Assembly (NCBI GenBank): GCA_040506275.1
Contig: JBEVXD010000009.1
Location: 1-64,000, forward strand
Length of the DNA stretch: 64,000 bases
Source: Thiodiazotropha sp040506275
GTDB lineage: Bacteria > Pseudomonadota > Gammaproteobacteria > Chromatiales > Chromatiaceae
Direction of reading: 5' to 3'
Each line of letters opens with the position of its first letter. Within the stretch, counting starts at the first letter, position 1. A program made the translations under genes and the position numbers. The notes below the pieces were generated by a model. It saw only the letters and a list, made by a program, of their open reading frames with translations. It was not told where the DNA came from and did not search any database. Shown one piece after another: positions 9,483 to 19,395 of this stretch.

Positions 9483-11732
9483 ATGAATGATTCACAATTA
9501 ACAGCCTACCGAGAGACGCTCAGCTGCGGTTTTGAACAGATCGACCCGATCTTTCCTGATTGCATGCGGCATGCAGAACAGTTATTGACACCCAGTGGGG
9601 TTGAAGCGCTATTGGCTGGGGCATCTCTGACCTGCAAGATTGGTCGGGGCGTGGAACCTGTAATCGTGTTCCTCGAAGAGATACCTGAAATTGCGACCAG
9701 GGTTGGTGAACAGGTCATACCGCTAATTTCCCAGACGGTGTGGAATATCTCCCGCAGCCCTAACGGTAAAGCGATTCTCCCCTTTTTACAGATGATGCCC
9801 GAAGCTAGCCGCAGACTGAGTAGTACAGATCTTATGGAGCGCTTCATCCAGCTGATACTGGATATGATGGCGCAGACCTCTGGCTCGATTCATGGATTCC
9901 ATTCCACCATACCCAGTCCATCTCTTCCCGACCTGTTGCATAAACTGCCCTATCTGTTGGGCCAGCTCTCATTTGAAGGGTTGAACAACTGGATCGATTA
10001 CGGGGTACGCAACTACCGTACTCATCCGCAACGGCAGATTGACTATTTCAGCCTGCAGTCGGCTGATAGTCGCGCAATTCTCCAAAGGGAACGTCACGGC
10101 ACCTTGTTTGCCGACCATGAACGTAAACTCGATCTCTACCTGAAATCGATGTGGCGCAGTAAAGCCCACTTTGTGCCCTATTCAGAAGGCTTTGATGAAC
10201 TCCGAAAACCCATGCCTTACTATGACTCTCTGGGTATACGGGTACCAGACGTCTATGACGACCAGCGTAGCGTTTCGGGTATAGACCGCTATCGAATGCT
10301 GCTGGCCCATATCGCTGCTCATCAACGCTGGACCTCTCATATAGTGGCTGATAACTATAGCCCCTTTCAACGAGTCGCCATCGAAACCTTCGAAGATGCC
10401 AGGGTCGATCTGCTTGCCATCCGCGAATACCCTGGCTTGCGCTCTACCCTACTGAAACTCCACCCCGCCCCTATTGAAGAGGATTGCGAACCGGAAAAAG
10501 AGTCATGCATACGCCATCGCCTGGCGATGTTCTCTTACGCCACACTGAATCCTGACCATGGTTACACAAACCCGGACCTACTGGAGTTTCTGCAGCGTTT
10601 TCATGATGCTTTACAGGCAGGCTTTTCAACCACTCAGGAGATGGCAAGTCTGGCGATCTCCTACATTGCCCGTACCCGCCGACAGGCAGACCTCTCAGCA
10701 AACGTCTACTTCAATGATACTGAAGTGAGCTACCGTGACGATAACCGGCATATGTGGGTCTTTATCGAGGAGGGCGATGAAGAGGAGATGTTCGATGCTG
10801 AGCAAAAACAGCAACAATCAGAGGAAGAGATCCAAGGGCTGCCCCCTCGCCACTATCCCGAATGGGACTATCAGAGCAAGACTTACAATCCTGACTGGGT
10901 CAGCCTCTACGAGAGCCTCCACCCTCAGGGAGATCCCGGATTTATCGATGCCCTGCTAGCTAAGCACCAGGCCCTGGCAAAGCAGTTGAAACGGATGCTG
11001 GATCTACTGAAACCACAACACTATGTACGTATACGCTATCAGGAAGAGGGCAGTGAGCTTGATCTGGACGTAGCCATCCGGTCTCTGATCGAATTCAAAA
11101 GCGGCACCAATCCGGATCCCCGAATCAATATGAGTCATCGCAACGATGGCCGTGACATAGCGGTAATGCTGTTGATCGATCTCTCCGAATCGGTGGATCA
11201 AATCCCGGATGGTTGCCAGCAATCCATTCTGCAACTCAGCCAGGAAGCAGTCTCTCTGCTGGGCTGGGCTATCGAACAGTTAGGTGACAGCTTTGCTATT
11301 GCAGGTTTCTCTTCCAACACCCGACATGAGGTTCGCTATCAACATATCAAGGGATATGGAGAGGGGTGGAACGACGATGTGAAAGGACGCTTGGCAAATA
11401 TACAGGCTGGTTGGTCTACCCGAATGGGTGCCGCGATTCGCCACTCTGCCCACTATCTTGGGGCCAGGCCTGCTGACAAAAAGCTGTTACTGATTCTGAC
11501 GGATGGAGAACCGGCTGATATTGATGTACACGATGACCGATTGCTCATCGAGGACAGCCGCAAAGCGGTACAAGAAGCGGATCAGGATGGCATCTATACC
11601 TATTGTATCAACCTGGATCCCAACGCAGACAGCTATGTTAGGGATATTTTCGGACATCAGTATACGGTTATCGACAGGGTGGAACGGTTACCGGAACAGC
11701 TGCCAAAACTGTTTATGGCACTGACCAGATAG
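9483..11732 (+). CDS. cbbO: CbbO/NorD-type von Willebrand factor A protein
   Basis: A 749-residue partner of the AAA+ ATPase. The C-terminal vWA domain (about residues 550-745) has an intact MIDAS start, LLIDLSESV (D-x-S-x-S, near 565), then a TRMGAAIRH threonine site and LILTDGEP. The N-terminal part is a long helical adaptor region, and residues 430-450 are very acidic (EEGDEEEMFDAEQ). In CbbQO activases the MIDAS site binds the RubisCO large subunit while CbbQ hexamers supply ATPase force. The genes are 27 bp apart, so they are co-transcribed. The length is close to known CbbO proteins (about 750-800). NorD is the main alternative. Confidence 0.82.
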   Translation: MNDSQLTAYRETLSCGFEQIDPIFPDCMRHAEQLLTPSGVEALLAGASLTCKIGRGVEPVIVFLEEIPEIATRVGEQVIPLISQTVWNISRSPNGKAILPFLQMMPEASRRLSSTDLMERFIQLILDMMAQTSGSIHGFHSTIPSPSLPDLLHKLPYLLGQLSFEGLNNWIDYGVRNYRTHPQRQIDYFSLQSADSRAILQRERHGTLFADHERKLDLYLKSMWRSKAHFVPYSEGFDELRKPMPYYDSLGIRVPDVYDDQRSVSGIDRYRMLLAHIAAHQRWTSHIVADNYSPFQRVAIETFEDARVDLLAIREYPGLRSTLLKLHPAPIEEDCEPEKESCIRHRLAMFSYATLNPDHGYTNPDLLEFLQRFHDALQAGFSTTQEMASLAISYIARTRRQADLSANVYFNDTEVSYRDDNRHMWVFIEEGDEEEMFDAEQKQQQSEEEIQGLPPRHYPEWDYQSKTYNPDWVSLYESLHPQGDPGFIDALLAKHQALAKQLKRMLDLLKPQHYVRIRYQEEGSELDLDVAIRSLIEFKSGTNPDPRINMSHRNDGRDIAVMLLIDLSESVDQIPDGCQQSILQLSQEAVSLLGWAIEQLGDSFAIAGFSSNTRHEVRYQHIKGYGEGWNDDVKGRLANIQAGWSTRMGAAIRHSAHYLGARPADKKLLLILTDGEPADIDVHDDRLLIEDSRKAVQEADQDGIYTYCINLDPNADSYVRDIFGHQYTVIDRVERLPEQLPKLFMALTR

Positions 11733-12038
11733 CGTCTGGATAGTAGGCCTGGAAGGAGGCACCAGCTCTGGAACCGTTCCATAACATATCTACTCCGTGC
11801 CACTCACGGATCGGCAGCCACCCTCACCTCAAACATGCACTGAACCATCTTATTTAGTTGTATACCTACCCAAAACCATTCGCACACCCCTGTTATTGAT
11901 CAGAGTATTTACCCGAAACGATGTGGTTAAACAGATATTAGATTGTAAAAAAATGGATTAAAACACATATCGCCGTCTCAACTTATGCATGTATAATCAA
12001 TTGTTTTTTGACTCAATAAGATACCGGCTTCCAGCGCA
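11733..12038. other. 306-bp intergenic region between cbbO and aroG-like gene
   Basis: No gene, RNA or strong terminator hairpin is visible. The last 120 bases before the DAHP synthase are AT-rich and probably hold its promoter. Confidence 0.4.
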
Positions 12039-13097
12039 ATGAAACAAACTGACGATCTTCGTATCAAGGCCATCAAGGAACTCACTCCCCCGGCTCAAAT
12101 CCATCAGGAACTGCCCCTTACTGAAAAGGCCTCAAATACAGTTTTCAACGCCCGTCAACAGATACATCAGATTCTGCACGGTGAAGATGATCGCCTACTG
12201 GTGATCATCGGCCCCTGCTCAGTTCATGATCCTGAGGCCGCCCTGGACTATGCCCAGCGACTGCAATCGGTGAGAGAATCCCTGAAAGAGGACCTTGAGA
12301 TTGTAATGCGGGTCTACTTTGAAAAGCCACGCACCACGGTAGGCTGGAAGGGATTGATCAATGACCCAACTCTGGATGATCGATTCGAGATCAATAGCGG
12401 GCTTCGCCTTGCTCGAAAACTGCTGCTTGATATCAATGACCTGGGAATACCTGCTGGTACCGAGTACCTAGACCTCATCAGCCCTCAATATATCGCCGAT
12501 CTGATTAGCTGGGGTGCAATCGGAGCACGAACCACCGAAAGCCAGGCTCACCGGGAACTGGCCTCCGGGCTCTCCTGCCCTGTTGGATTCAAAAATGCGA
12601 CCAACGGCAGTATGAGGGTAGCTCTGGATGCGATACGCTCTTCATCACGCCCTCACCATTTCCTATCTGTGACCAAAGAGGGTAATTCAGCTATCTTCTC
12701 CACCCACGGCAATCCGGATTGTCACGTAATCCTCAGAGGCGGCAGCCGACCTAACTACGATTCTGAAAGTATCAACATTGCCTCAGATGAGATGGAGAGC
12801 AATGGTCTTAAACCCCGATTGATGGTCGATTTCAGCCACGCCAACAGCAGAAAGCAGCATCCTCGCCAACTTTTAGTTGGACGGGATGTAGCGAGCCAGA
12901 TCACCAGGGGTGATGATCGCATCATGGGTGCAATGATCGAAAGCTTCCTGACTGCCGGAAGGCAGGACAGAGTCGAAGGCGAAAGTCTAACCTATGGGCA
13001 GAGCATTACTGATGCCTGCATTGGCTGGGATGACAGTGTACCTCTGCTGGAAACCTTGGCTGAGGCTGTAAGGCAGAGACGTAAAAATGATGTTTAA
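12039..13097 (+). CDS. aroG: 3-deoxy-7-phosphoheptulonate synthase (DAHP synthase, type I)
   Basis: A 352-residue enzyme that condenses phosphoenolpyruvate and erythrose 4-phosphate, the first step of the shikimate pathway in the cytosol. VIIGPCSVHDPEAALDYA (about 54-71) carries the metal-binding Cys and PEP site, YFEKPRTTVGWKGL the PEP/phosphate loop, GARTTESQAHRELASG the active-site segment, and MVDFSHANS the His near the metal. The length matches the E. coli AroF/AroG/AroH class (348-356). Which feedback type it is (Phe, Tyr or Trp) cannot be decided by eye, so the symbol is for the family. It stands alone between cbbO and the FimX-like gene. Confidence 0.92.
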   Translation: MKQTDDLRIKAIKELTPPAQIHQELPLTEKASNTVFNARQQIHQILHGEDDRLLVIIGPCSVHDPEAALDYAQRLQSVRESLKEDLEIVMRVYFEKPRTTVGWKGLINDPTLDDRFEINSGLRLARKLLLDINDLGIPAGTEYLDLISPQYIADLISWGAIGARTTESQAHRELASGLSCPVGFKNATNGSMRVALDAIRSSSRPHHFLSVTKEGNSAIFSTHGNPDCHVILRGGSRPNYDSESINIASDEMESNGLKPRLMVDFSHANSRKQHPRQLLVGRDVASQITRGDDRIMGAMIESFLTAGRQDRVEGESLTYGQSITDACIGWDDSVPLLETLAEAVRQRRKNDV

Positions 13098-13209
13098 TAG
13101 CAAGAGCGCGCTTAAGGTTTATCTCTTATCAAGGATTGAAAGGTTTTGATTGGCAGCTATAACCAATGATAAGAAACAATACAAAGCAATGGTAACAGGA
13201 TAGTACGGA

Positions 13210-15291
13210 ATGCCCGAAGAAGCGATTGAGTTACTGGTATTAGGAAATACAACTCCTGAAGTAGAAACCTGCCTGGACAGCCTCCGCAATAGCGGTACAC
13301 CGGCTCACGCTTTACGAATCGATCATGATGCTGATCAATTGGGTCTTGAACTTAAGAAGAAGCGCCACCTGGATCTGCTGATTTATACCGTGGACAATGA
13401 TGCTCTGGAGGTAAATCAGCTACTTGCTTTACTTGTCGCTATCAGTCCATCGACCCCAGTTATTGCTATTGGTGAAGAGTTCGACGAAAAATTGCGAATC
13501 GAAATGATGCAACAGGGAATTACCGACCTTGTTGAACGAAAAAATTTCGACCACTTAGTACAAGTCATCCTAAGAGAGTATAAAAACCTCAAAACCCTGC
13601 GTCGCTTACAGCAGATTGAACATCAACTGGAAGAGGCTGAAGAGCGCTGTGATTCGCTGACTGAAAGCTCACGGGATGCAATAGCCTATGTCCATGAAGG
13701 TATGCACGTCACTGCTAATCGTGCCTATCTCGAGCTATTCGGACTGGCCAGTGAAGATGAAATCGAGGGACTTCCAATCATGGACATGATTGCTACCTCT
13801 GAGCATGCTGGGTTTAAAAAGATACTGCGTAAACTGAGCGCTGACAGTGAGCACTCCTGCGAGATGAAAACCACCTGCTTACGTGGTGATGGAACTGAAT
13901 TCAGTGCGGAACTGCATTTCACTCCGGCCAGTATCGATGGCGAATCCTGCACACAAGTGGTCTTTCGGGACCAATCGATCACCCGGGAAGTTGAAGAGAA
14001 GCTGCGCCTGCTCAGCACACAGGATGTTCAGACAGGACTCTACAATCGGCAGTACTTTCTCACCCAGCTGGAGGAAGAGGTAAAACGCTATAATGCCTCT
14101 GGGAGTAAACGGGGCACTTTATTCTACATCACGCTCGACAACTTTACCGAGATCCGCAGCCAGACAGGAATAAAATCGAGTGACGCGCTGTTGCTACAAA
14201 TTGCCGGCTTGCTGCGCAGTACTGTATCGAACCAAGAGGTTCTGGCCCGCTTCGGCGACCATACCTTCACCATTCTGACTAACGAGAAAGAGTGGAAAAA
14301 TGCCGAAAAGATTGCCAAACAGATCTGCAGCGCAATAGAGAACAACAATCAGTCGAATCAAGAAATCCTAGCCACTTGCAGTATCGGTGTTGCCTTCTCA
14401 TCAGAGAATTTCGCAACTGGCAACGACTATATCACCCACGCATATCAGGCATGTGAACAGGCAAGATCCCTGGGTGGCAACAGCTACTATATTGCAGATG
14501 CAACAATTCCAGCATCTGAGACCAGCACCTCGGGTGAAGCCAATCTATCAGCTTTGATTCGATATGCCTTTGATAACGACACATTCCAATTGTCTTATCA
14601 GCCCATCGTCAGCCTCCATGGTGATACACGAGAAAACTATGCTGTCACCGTACGTCTGATCGATGAGAAAAAAGAGGAGATCCAACCCGACCACTTCTTG
14701 AGCCAGGTTGAAGAGATGGGGCGGACACCTGAAATGGACCGATGGGTAATCAGACATGCTATAGACGAACTGGCCAAGCAACGCAAAAAAGGTAAAAAGA
14801 TCAATTTCCTGATCAATATATCAGGCTCATCATTGGATGATGATACCTTACTGCTGTTTGTCTGCGACTGTCTAAGGGATTACGAAGCCAAGGGATCATG
14901 GGTAACATTTCAATTTGATGATACCGATGCTAGAACCCACCTGCAAAAGCTGCAAAAATTTGCTGAAGGGCTGAAGAAGATCAAATGTAAAACCTGTATC
15001 GACCATTTTGGTCTGGCAAAGATGCCGGAAGCGATCTTAAACAGTTTCCCACTCGACTTCATTCAGTTCCATAGCTCATTCCTGAGTGACCTGTCTGAGA
15101 ACCAGGACAAACAGGATAAGTTAAACCATTTGAACGAACTGGTTCAGGCTGAAGATATCAAAACCATCGCCTCAGGTGTAGAAGAAGCGGGGAGCCTGGC
15201 AATACTATGGTCTATCGGAGTCAACTACATTCGAGGGTATTTTATCCAAGAGCCCTCTATATCCATCGACTACGACTTCAATAGTGATTGA
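13210..15291 (+). CDS. fimX: FimX-like receiver-PAS-GGDEF-EAL protein with degenerate enzyme motifs
   Basis: A 693-residue protein ordered as receiver-like domain (1-120), coiled linker, PAS (about 150-265), GGDEF (about 275-430) and EAL (about 445-690). The GGDEF signature reads RFGDHTF, so cyclase activity is unlikely, and the EAL position reads YAVTVRL, so phosphodiesterase activity is unlikely too. P. aeruginosa FimX has the same order, nearly the same length (691) and the same kind of loss; it binds c-di-GMP through its EAL domain and governs type IV pilus assembly and twitching. The receiver part seems to lack the usual phospho-acceptor surroundings. No pilus gene lies next to it. Confidence 0.8.
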   Translation: MPEEAIELLVLGNTTPEVETCLDSLRNSGTPAHALRIDHDADQLGLELKKKRHLDLLIYTVDNDALEVNQLLALLVAISPSTPVIAIGEEFDEKLRIEMMQQGITDLVERKNFDHLVQVILREYKNLKTLRRLQQIEHQLEEAEERCDSLTESSRDAIAYVHEGMHVTANRAYLELFGLASEDEIEGLPIMDMIATSEHAGFKKILRKLSADSEHSCEMKTTCLRGDGTEFSAELHFTPASIDGESCTQVVFRDQSITREVEEKLRLLSTQDVQTGLYNRQYFLTQLEEEVKRYNASGSKRGTLFYITLDNFTEIRSQTGIKSSDALLLQIAGLLRSTVSNQEVLARFGDHTFTILTNEKEWKNAEKIAKQICSAIENNNQSNQEILATCSIGVAFSSENFATGNDYITHAYQACEQARSLGGNSYYIADATIPASETSTSGEANLSALIRYAFDNDTFQLSYQPIVSLHGDTRENYAVTVRLIDEKKEEIQPDHFLSQVEEMGRTPEMDRWVIRHAIDELAKQRKKGKKINFLINISGSSLDDDTLLLFVCDCLRDYEAKGSWVTFQFDDTDARTHLQKLQKFAEGLKKIKCKTCIDHFGLAKMPEAILNSFPLDFIQFHSSFLSDLSENQDKQDKLNHLNELVQAEDIKTIASGVEEAGSLAILWSIGVNYIRGYFIQEPSISIDYDFNSD

Positions 15292-15441
15292 TATCTGAAA
15301 CGACTCAGCTGTTGAAACTGCGGGAGGCTCTGCCAGGATCACTGAATCGGAATGATTCAGCTAGATAGGAAGTTTTCCAATTGGAATTGAGGTGGAGATT
15401 CACCCCAGATGATACCTTGCTAATTCACGCTGACAGCTTTT

Positions 15442-15963
15442 TTACCACGGCATAAAAGAGTTCCAGAATGTCATCGGTCTGGAGACATCATGCATATTGT
15501 TATTCATGCTGTGCATCCCACGCTGCATGCTGTAAGTAGAGTGCGTGATAGTCTTCATCGACTCGTTCATAGAGTCCATACTGGTCAGCATTGGCTCCAA
15601 TGCCCTGACATCCTGTGCCATAGACTCTACGCTTACAGCCATAGTACGAACATTGGCTGAAAGCTGACCAACACTATCTGTCATTGTCATGAGGTTACTC
15701 GACATCACATTCATGTTGGAATCAACACTCAACGCAAGAAAGTGAACATCCTTTGCGAGGCTGAAAATCAAGTAAAAACCATAGGCCGCAAGTAGAATAA
15801 ACGCAAATAATGACGGGTATACAATCAGCTCCCAACGTCTCGCACTTGTCTCAAACGCTTGAGACAGACGATCCATTGAAGATTGACCATCTCTGACTTC
15901 CTGCTCGATATCAGCATCTACTGAAGGATCGTTTAGTGATTTATCGTCATATTTATCTGTCAT
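15442..15963 (-). CDS. Hypothetical membrane protein with Met-rich coiled coil
   Basis: A 173-residue protein of unknown function. It has an acidic cytosolic N-terminus (1-42), one membrane helix (about 48-70, VYPSLFAFILLAAYGFYLIF) and a long C-terminal heptad-like region rich in Met, Ser and Asn (for example SVESMAQDVRALEPMLTSMD). The layout resembles the stalk of a methyl-accepting protein but has no signalling tip or HAMP domain. It lies 150 bp past the convergent FimX-like gene and is transcribed toward it. Co-occurrence with the FimX gene in other genomes would be the most informative test of a shared role. Confidence 0.65.
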   Translation of the reverse strand: MTDKYDDKSLNDPSVDADIEQEVRDGQSSMDRLSQAFETSARRWELIVYPSLFAFILLAAYGFYLIFSLAKDVHFLALSVDSNMNVMSSNLMTMTDSVGQLSANVRTMAVSVESMAQDVRALEPMLTSMDSMNESMKTITHSTYSMQRGMHSMNNNMHDVSRPMTFWNSFMPW

Positions 15964-16321
15964 ACTTCAGCAAACCTGACTGTTACCTAACCAATTGTAT
16001 GGTCATAAAATTTTAGCATAACAATTATTTATCACAATAAAAGTCTCTTTATATGCTAATAGACTTTGTCGAGGTATCCCTGTTTTCTGTTGGAGATAAG
16101 TGCTCAAATATCGCAGATATTTGAACTGTTCCAGATTGTTGATATTTGTAGAATCACATAAATACCCATTCAATAACAATGGGTTATTTAATAACACCTT
16201 GATAGGCCAGCCTACTTAAAGTGAGCGTGCCAGTGATCCGGGGGCTGTTAGTGCAACAGCCCCCGATATTCCACAATTTTTACATGGCATTTATTATTAG
16301 CTGTTGATTCGGTTGGTACCA
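15964..16321. other. 358-bp intergenic region with a strong GC stem-loop
   Basis: An AT-rich stretch between two minus-strand genes. A 64-codon minus frame at 16003-16197 has no family features or good ribosome binding site and is not called. The 27-base hairpin at 16239-16265 is the only structured feature. Confidence 0.5.
16239..16265 (-). terminator. Perfect 11-bp GC stem-loop after the DUF302 gene
   Basis: CGGGGGCTGTT and AACAGCCCCCG form a perfect stem around AGTGC, 57 bp past the DUF302 stop codon. There is no T-run on the minus side, so it may block exonucleases or work with Rho rather than act as a classic intrinsic terminator. Confidence 0.45.
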
Positions 16322-16900
16322 CTAGAAATCGCCGGTTGCGCCCCGATTCATGATGTCGAGGATATACTCTTTTACCTTGATCGCCTCCTCCTTGAGTGTA
16401 GGAGGAAGTGGTTCACCGCCATAGATCATCATATCCATGTTCAGCGTGATCAACCACAATTTACCCGCTTTATCCTCGATCAGGGTGATCCGACAGGGTA
16501 GATAGGCGGCATAGGCATCGGAGTAATCAAGCATCTCCGCAGCAGTCAATGAGTTACAGAAGAGGTAGATCTTTACAAAGCGGTATTCACTACCCATCTT
16601 TGCCTCAATATCAAGGGAAAGGGGCAGTTCACCAACATTAGACATATTGTGCTCATTAGCAACGAACTTCATGGTCTCTTCGACCTCTTCAGCCGTCAGC
16701 CCCTCTTCTACAGGAATCTTCCATATACTGGCTTCAGCGGCGCTCTTGGTTTCGACCAAAGATTCGGCAAATTCCTTGAAAACTTTTCCCGCACCAGGAT
16801 CAAACCCATCAAGTGCACTATTGAATTTTGCATAGAAGGCTACTGCTCCAATCACCACCAGCAGCCCAATCAAAGCAAACAGATTTCTTAACATCCCCAT
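16322..16900 (-). CDS. DUF302-domain protein with N-terminal membrane anchor
   Basis: A protein of about 192 residues beginning MGMLRNLFALIGLLVVIG, a single hydrophobic anchor. The start at about 16900 is chosen because GGAGAGAGAG lies just before it; a TTG five codons earlier overlaps that site. The remainder matches the DUF302 pattern: a conserved N-terminal helix pair, a FVKIYLFCNSLTAAEML strand-helix and the late YAAYLPCRITLIED strand, where a Cys/Arg pair is typical. DUF302 proteins are small periplasmic or cytosolic domains common in sulfur oxidisers; their biochemical role is unsettled. It is followed by the strong stem-loop. The ParA-like gene lies upstream on the same strand. Confidence 0.75.
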   Translation of the reverse strand: MGMLRNLFALIGLLVVIGAVAFYAKFNSALDGFDPGAGKVFKEFAESLVETKSAAEASIWKIPVEEGLTAEEVEETMKFVANEHNMSNVGELPLSLDIEAKMGSEYRFVKIYLFCNSLTAAEMLDYSDAYAAYLPCRITLIEDKAGKLWLITLNMDMMIYGGEPLPPTLKEEAIKVKEYILDIMNRGATGDF

Positions 16901-17137
16901 CTCTCTCTCCAACAATCAAATTATCTTTATTAAAAGGTCGCTCAGTTACCGCTTTCCCGGGCGGCCAGTCATCTTTTTGCCGGCAATCCAACAACTGTCG
17001 GATAACCAAGCACAGATCAAGCCTGATAATCCCGCTCAATCCGATATAAAACTAACACTCCGCCCATTCCGAACAAACGACAGAAATCTCAAACCTTTAG
17101 CCGTGTTTAGACCCAATCCAGTAGACTATATAGTGAT

Positions 17138-17773
17138 TCACTGCGAGACATACTTTGGATATAGTGCAGCGGTCAGCGCATAGAACTCTTTACTCCCCTT
17201 ACCTCTTGGATCAAGTTCATAAACCGCCAAACCCTCACTGAAAGAGCGACGAAAAACAGTTCTCTGGCAGAGCCTGTGCTTAATAAACTGCACATCCTGC
17301 AAGGAGACCAGTGCCGCAGCAGCCTCATCAGATTCACGGATGGCATGATGTGTATCTGCACGATTGATAAACGCCAATAACTCTGGCCGGTCACCATCAA
17401 CGGCCTGATCTAGAAAATTTAAAAACCGTTGCGTGGACCAGATATCAGCCTGGGAAGGAGGAACCGGTATGATTACCCGATCTGCCAGTGCCAATGCCTG
17501 CTTCATCGATTCTATGTCGGAAGCCCCCACATCGATCAGAACCTCATCATAGCCAGCCAGTTTTTTGCGTGTGAGGGCAGAGCCGCTCTTTATATTCAAA
17601 AAGGGTTCAAAACCCTCTTCGGTTCGTACTTCAGAAACATCACTCAATGTTGCCTGCGGATCTGCATCAATGACCAATACTTCAGCCTCTGCCATCTCCA
17701 ACCAGACAGCCAGATTGAAGGTTACCGTACTTTTACCGGATCCTCCTTTCAGACTACCGATTACCGTTATCAT
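17138..17773 (-). CDS. ParA/MinD-family P-loop ATPase
   Basis: A 211-residue protein with the deviant Walker A motif KGGSGKST near the N-terminus (MITVIGSLKGGSGKSTVT), switch I-type VLVIDADPQATLSD and a Walker B-type EVLIDVGASD. These dimerising ATPases place cargo such as plasmids, chemosensory arrays or cell-envelope machines. At 211 residues it is the short, orphan form with no N-terminal helix-turn-helix, and no parB gene or parS-like palindrome is seen nearby, so chromosome partition is unlikely. GGGGAG precedes the ATG. It sits between the YRFRPL-repeat protein and the DUF302 gene on the same strand. The cargo is unknown. Confidence 0.82.
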   Translation of the reverse strand: MITVIGSLKGGSGKSTVTFNLAVWLEMAEAEVLVIDADPQATLSDVSEVRTEEGFEPFLNIKSGSALTRKKLAGYDEVLIDVGASDIESMKQALALADRVIIPVPPSQADIWSTQRFLNFLDQAVDGDRPELLAFINRADTHHAIRESDEAAAALVSLQDVQFIKHRLCQRTVFRRSFSEGLAVYELDPRGKGSKEFYALTAALYPKYVSQ

Positions 17774-17915
17774 AAACTCCCCTTTATTATTTTGGTTTGG
17801 CCTGAGATTTAAAGTGCATAAACAAACCTTGAATCAAGTGCATATCACACTTCAATTCAGTGCCTCCTTTACTCAATGACCGGGTCATTCGATCCATCAC
17901 AAGCCATTTTTTGTA

Positions 17916-19058
17916 CTACTCTGAGGGCCTTGGGTAGTGGTTGTTCTCCTCTATCCAATTATGAGAAACACGAGGCCAATCCTGCTGTTGTGTAAGCTTA
18001 TACCAAGCCCCCTCACCATCAGCACGTCCGTCGTACCAATCGACTCTACTATTTACAATACCATTAGAGGAGTCAGGCGTACCCTGCCATGATGGATTGG
18101 GTTGAGGATAGGATGGCCTATACCTTCCCCACCTCTCTCTTGGCCAGGTATTGGCCATGGCAGGGTAAGCATAGCCTGGAGAATGGGCATAAAATGGATC
18201 GACATATGCTGGAATTGGTGGCTGGAACCGGGGAGATGGCCTGAATTTTGGGCGACCGGCCCAACGGGGTGCATAGCCTGGCACTCTGTTCATACTATAA
18301 CTGGCAGCAGGGTAGACGGGAGGCCCATAAGCTCTGTCAGTAGGTCGAAACCTGAAATCCGGGTAGGGCTGCCTACCATAGGCATAGCGAGGTCCAGGTA
18401 GAGATCGAGCCTTAGGAGTGGCGTGATACGGAAACGCTGGAGCAGGCCTCATCGGCATATAAGGGGTAAACCCGTAAGCCGGTGCCGGTCTATAGGTCGG
18501 GGGGTAATTACGAGGATAAGAGTGCCGCTGCACCTTTTTCACCGGGTTCAGAGGCCGATAGACATAGTGAGCAGGTATATTGATATTCGCTGGCCGATAA
18601 GCCACTTGTGGTGGCGACAGTTCAGGCTGCTGACCACTCTGAGATATGGGTCTGAAGCGATAATTCTGCGGGGATCTCATCTGTGGGGAGCGCGCATATC
18701 CTGCCGACCTGGTTTGTGCAGCAGGATGATACGCCACTGTGGGTTGCTGCCTCCAGACAGGATTCATCCCAGCTCTCCAAGCCGGTTGACGCTTACCAGA
18801 CAATGGCCGGAATCGATAGTTGGGTGGCATACCGGAAGCAGACCAGCCTGACGCAGTCTGACTCTGTCCAACCCTTTGGTTGGGTAGGTAGTTTGATGCC
18901 CCACCGTAAGCAGACCAATACCCCTGATACTGTCCGGGAGCATAGCTACCCCCAGCCTCTGCAGAGGCAAATGGAGCCATGGTTGTTGTAAAGACGCCAG
19001 AAAGCAGTAATGCGAACGCTGCAATTTTCATCAGGGTTACCTGTTTCCTTATTTTCAT
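17916..19058 (-). CDS. Secreted Tyr/Pro/Arg-rich protein with YRFRPL-type repeats
   Basis: About 380 residues after a signal peptide (MKIAAFALLLSG..., cleavage probably after FASAEA). I take the ATG at 19058; ATG 19031 is also possible. The mature part is low-complexity, very rich in Tyr, Pro, Arg and Ala, with no cysteine. A short motif recurs: NYRFRPLS, NYRFRPIS, HYVYRPLN, DFRFRPTD and KFRPSPRF. The last 55 residues are different, acidic and Trp-rich (RVDWYDGRADGEGAWYKL). I do not recognise the family. The neighbouring gene at 19396 shares the motif. A structural envelope or sulfur-globule coat protein is a possibility by composition only. Confidence 0.7.
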   Translation of the reverse strand: MKIRKQVTLMKIAAFALLLSGVFTTTMAPFASAEAGGSYAPGQYQGYWSAYGGASNYLPNQRVGQSQTASGWSASGMPPNYRFRPLSGKRQPAWRAGMNPVWRQQPTVAYHPAAQTRSAGYARSPQMRSPQNYRFRPISQSGQQPELSPPQVAYRPANINIPAHYVYRPLNPVKKVQRHSYPRNYPPTYRPAPAYGFTPYMPMRPAPAFPYHATPKARSLPGPRYAYGRQPYPDFRFRPTDRAYGPPVYPAASYSMNRVPGYAPRWAGRPKFRPSPRFQPPIPAYVDPFYAHSPGYAYPAMANTWPRERWGRYRPSYPQPNPSWQGTPDSSNGIVNSRVDWYDGRADGEGAWYKLTQQQDWPRVSHNWIEENNHYPRPSE

Positions 19059-19395
19059 CTCGTAAGAATGGGATGCGACCCAACGAATCGCGATACGAAC
19101 CAAGTATCGTTCTGTATTTAGCCGAAACTAGTGAGCAACCTCAAAGAGATGCTCGGATATCAGAAAAGACCCATTGTATAGTTCGATAACCCAAATCTAA
19201 AAAAAATGAGTTATTTCACGACAGTTTAGCGGTAAACAGGCCTCTAAAAAACTGTTTAAGATATTTTTATGCTCTAAATCTTATATTATATGCCCTCTAT
19301 TACCACTTTCAGTAAATTAGGCTGCTGTTTTCTGCTGTCTGCAATAATTACTAAGTCGATATAACAGGAGGGCAGTTTTAACCCATAGTCCCCCT

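Noticed and set aside
16003..16197. 64-codon minus-strand frame
   Set aside because: AT-rich, no ribosome binding site, no recognisable family.
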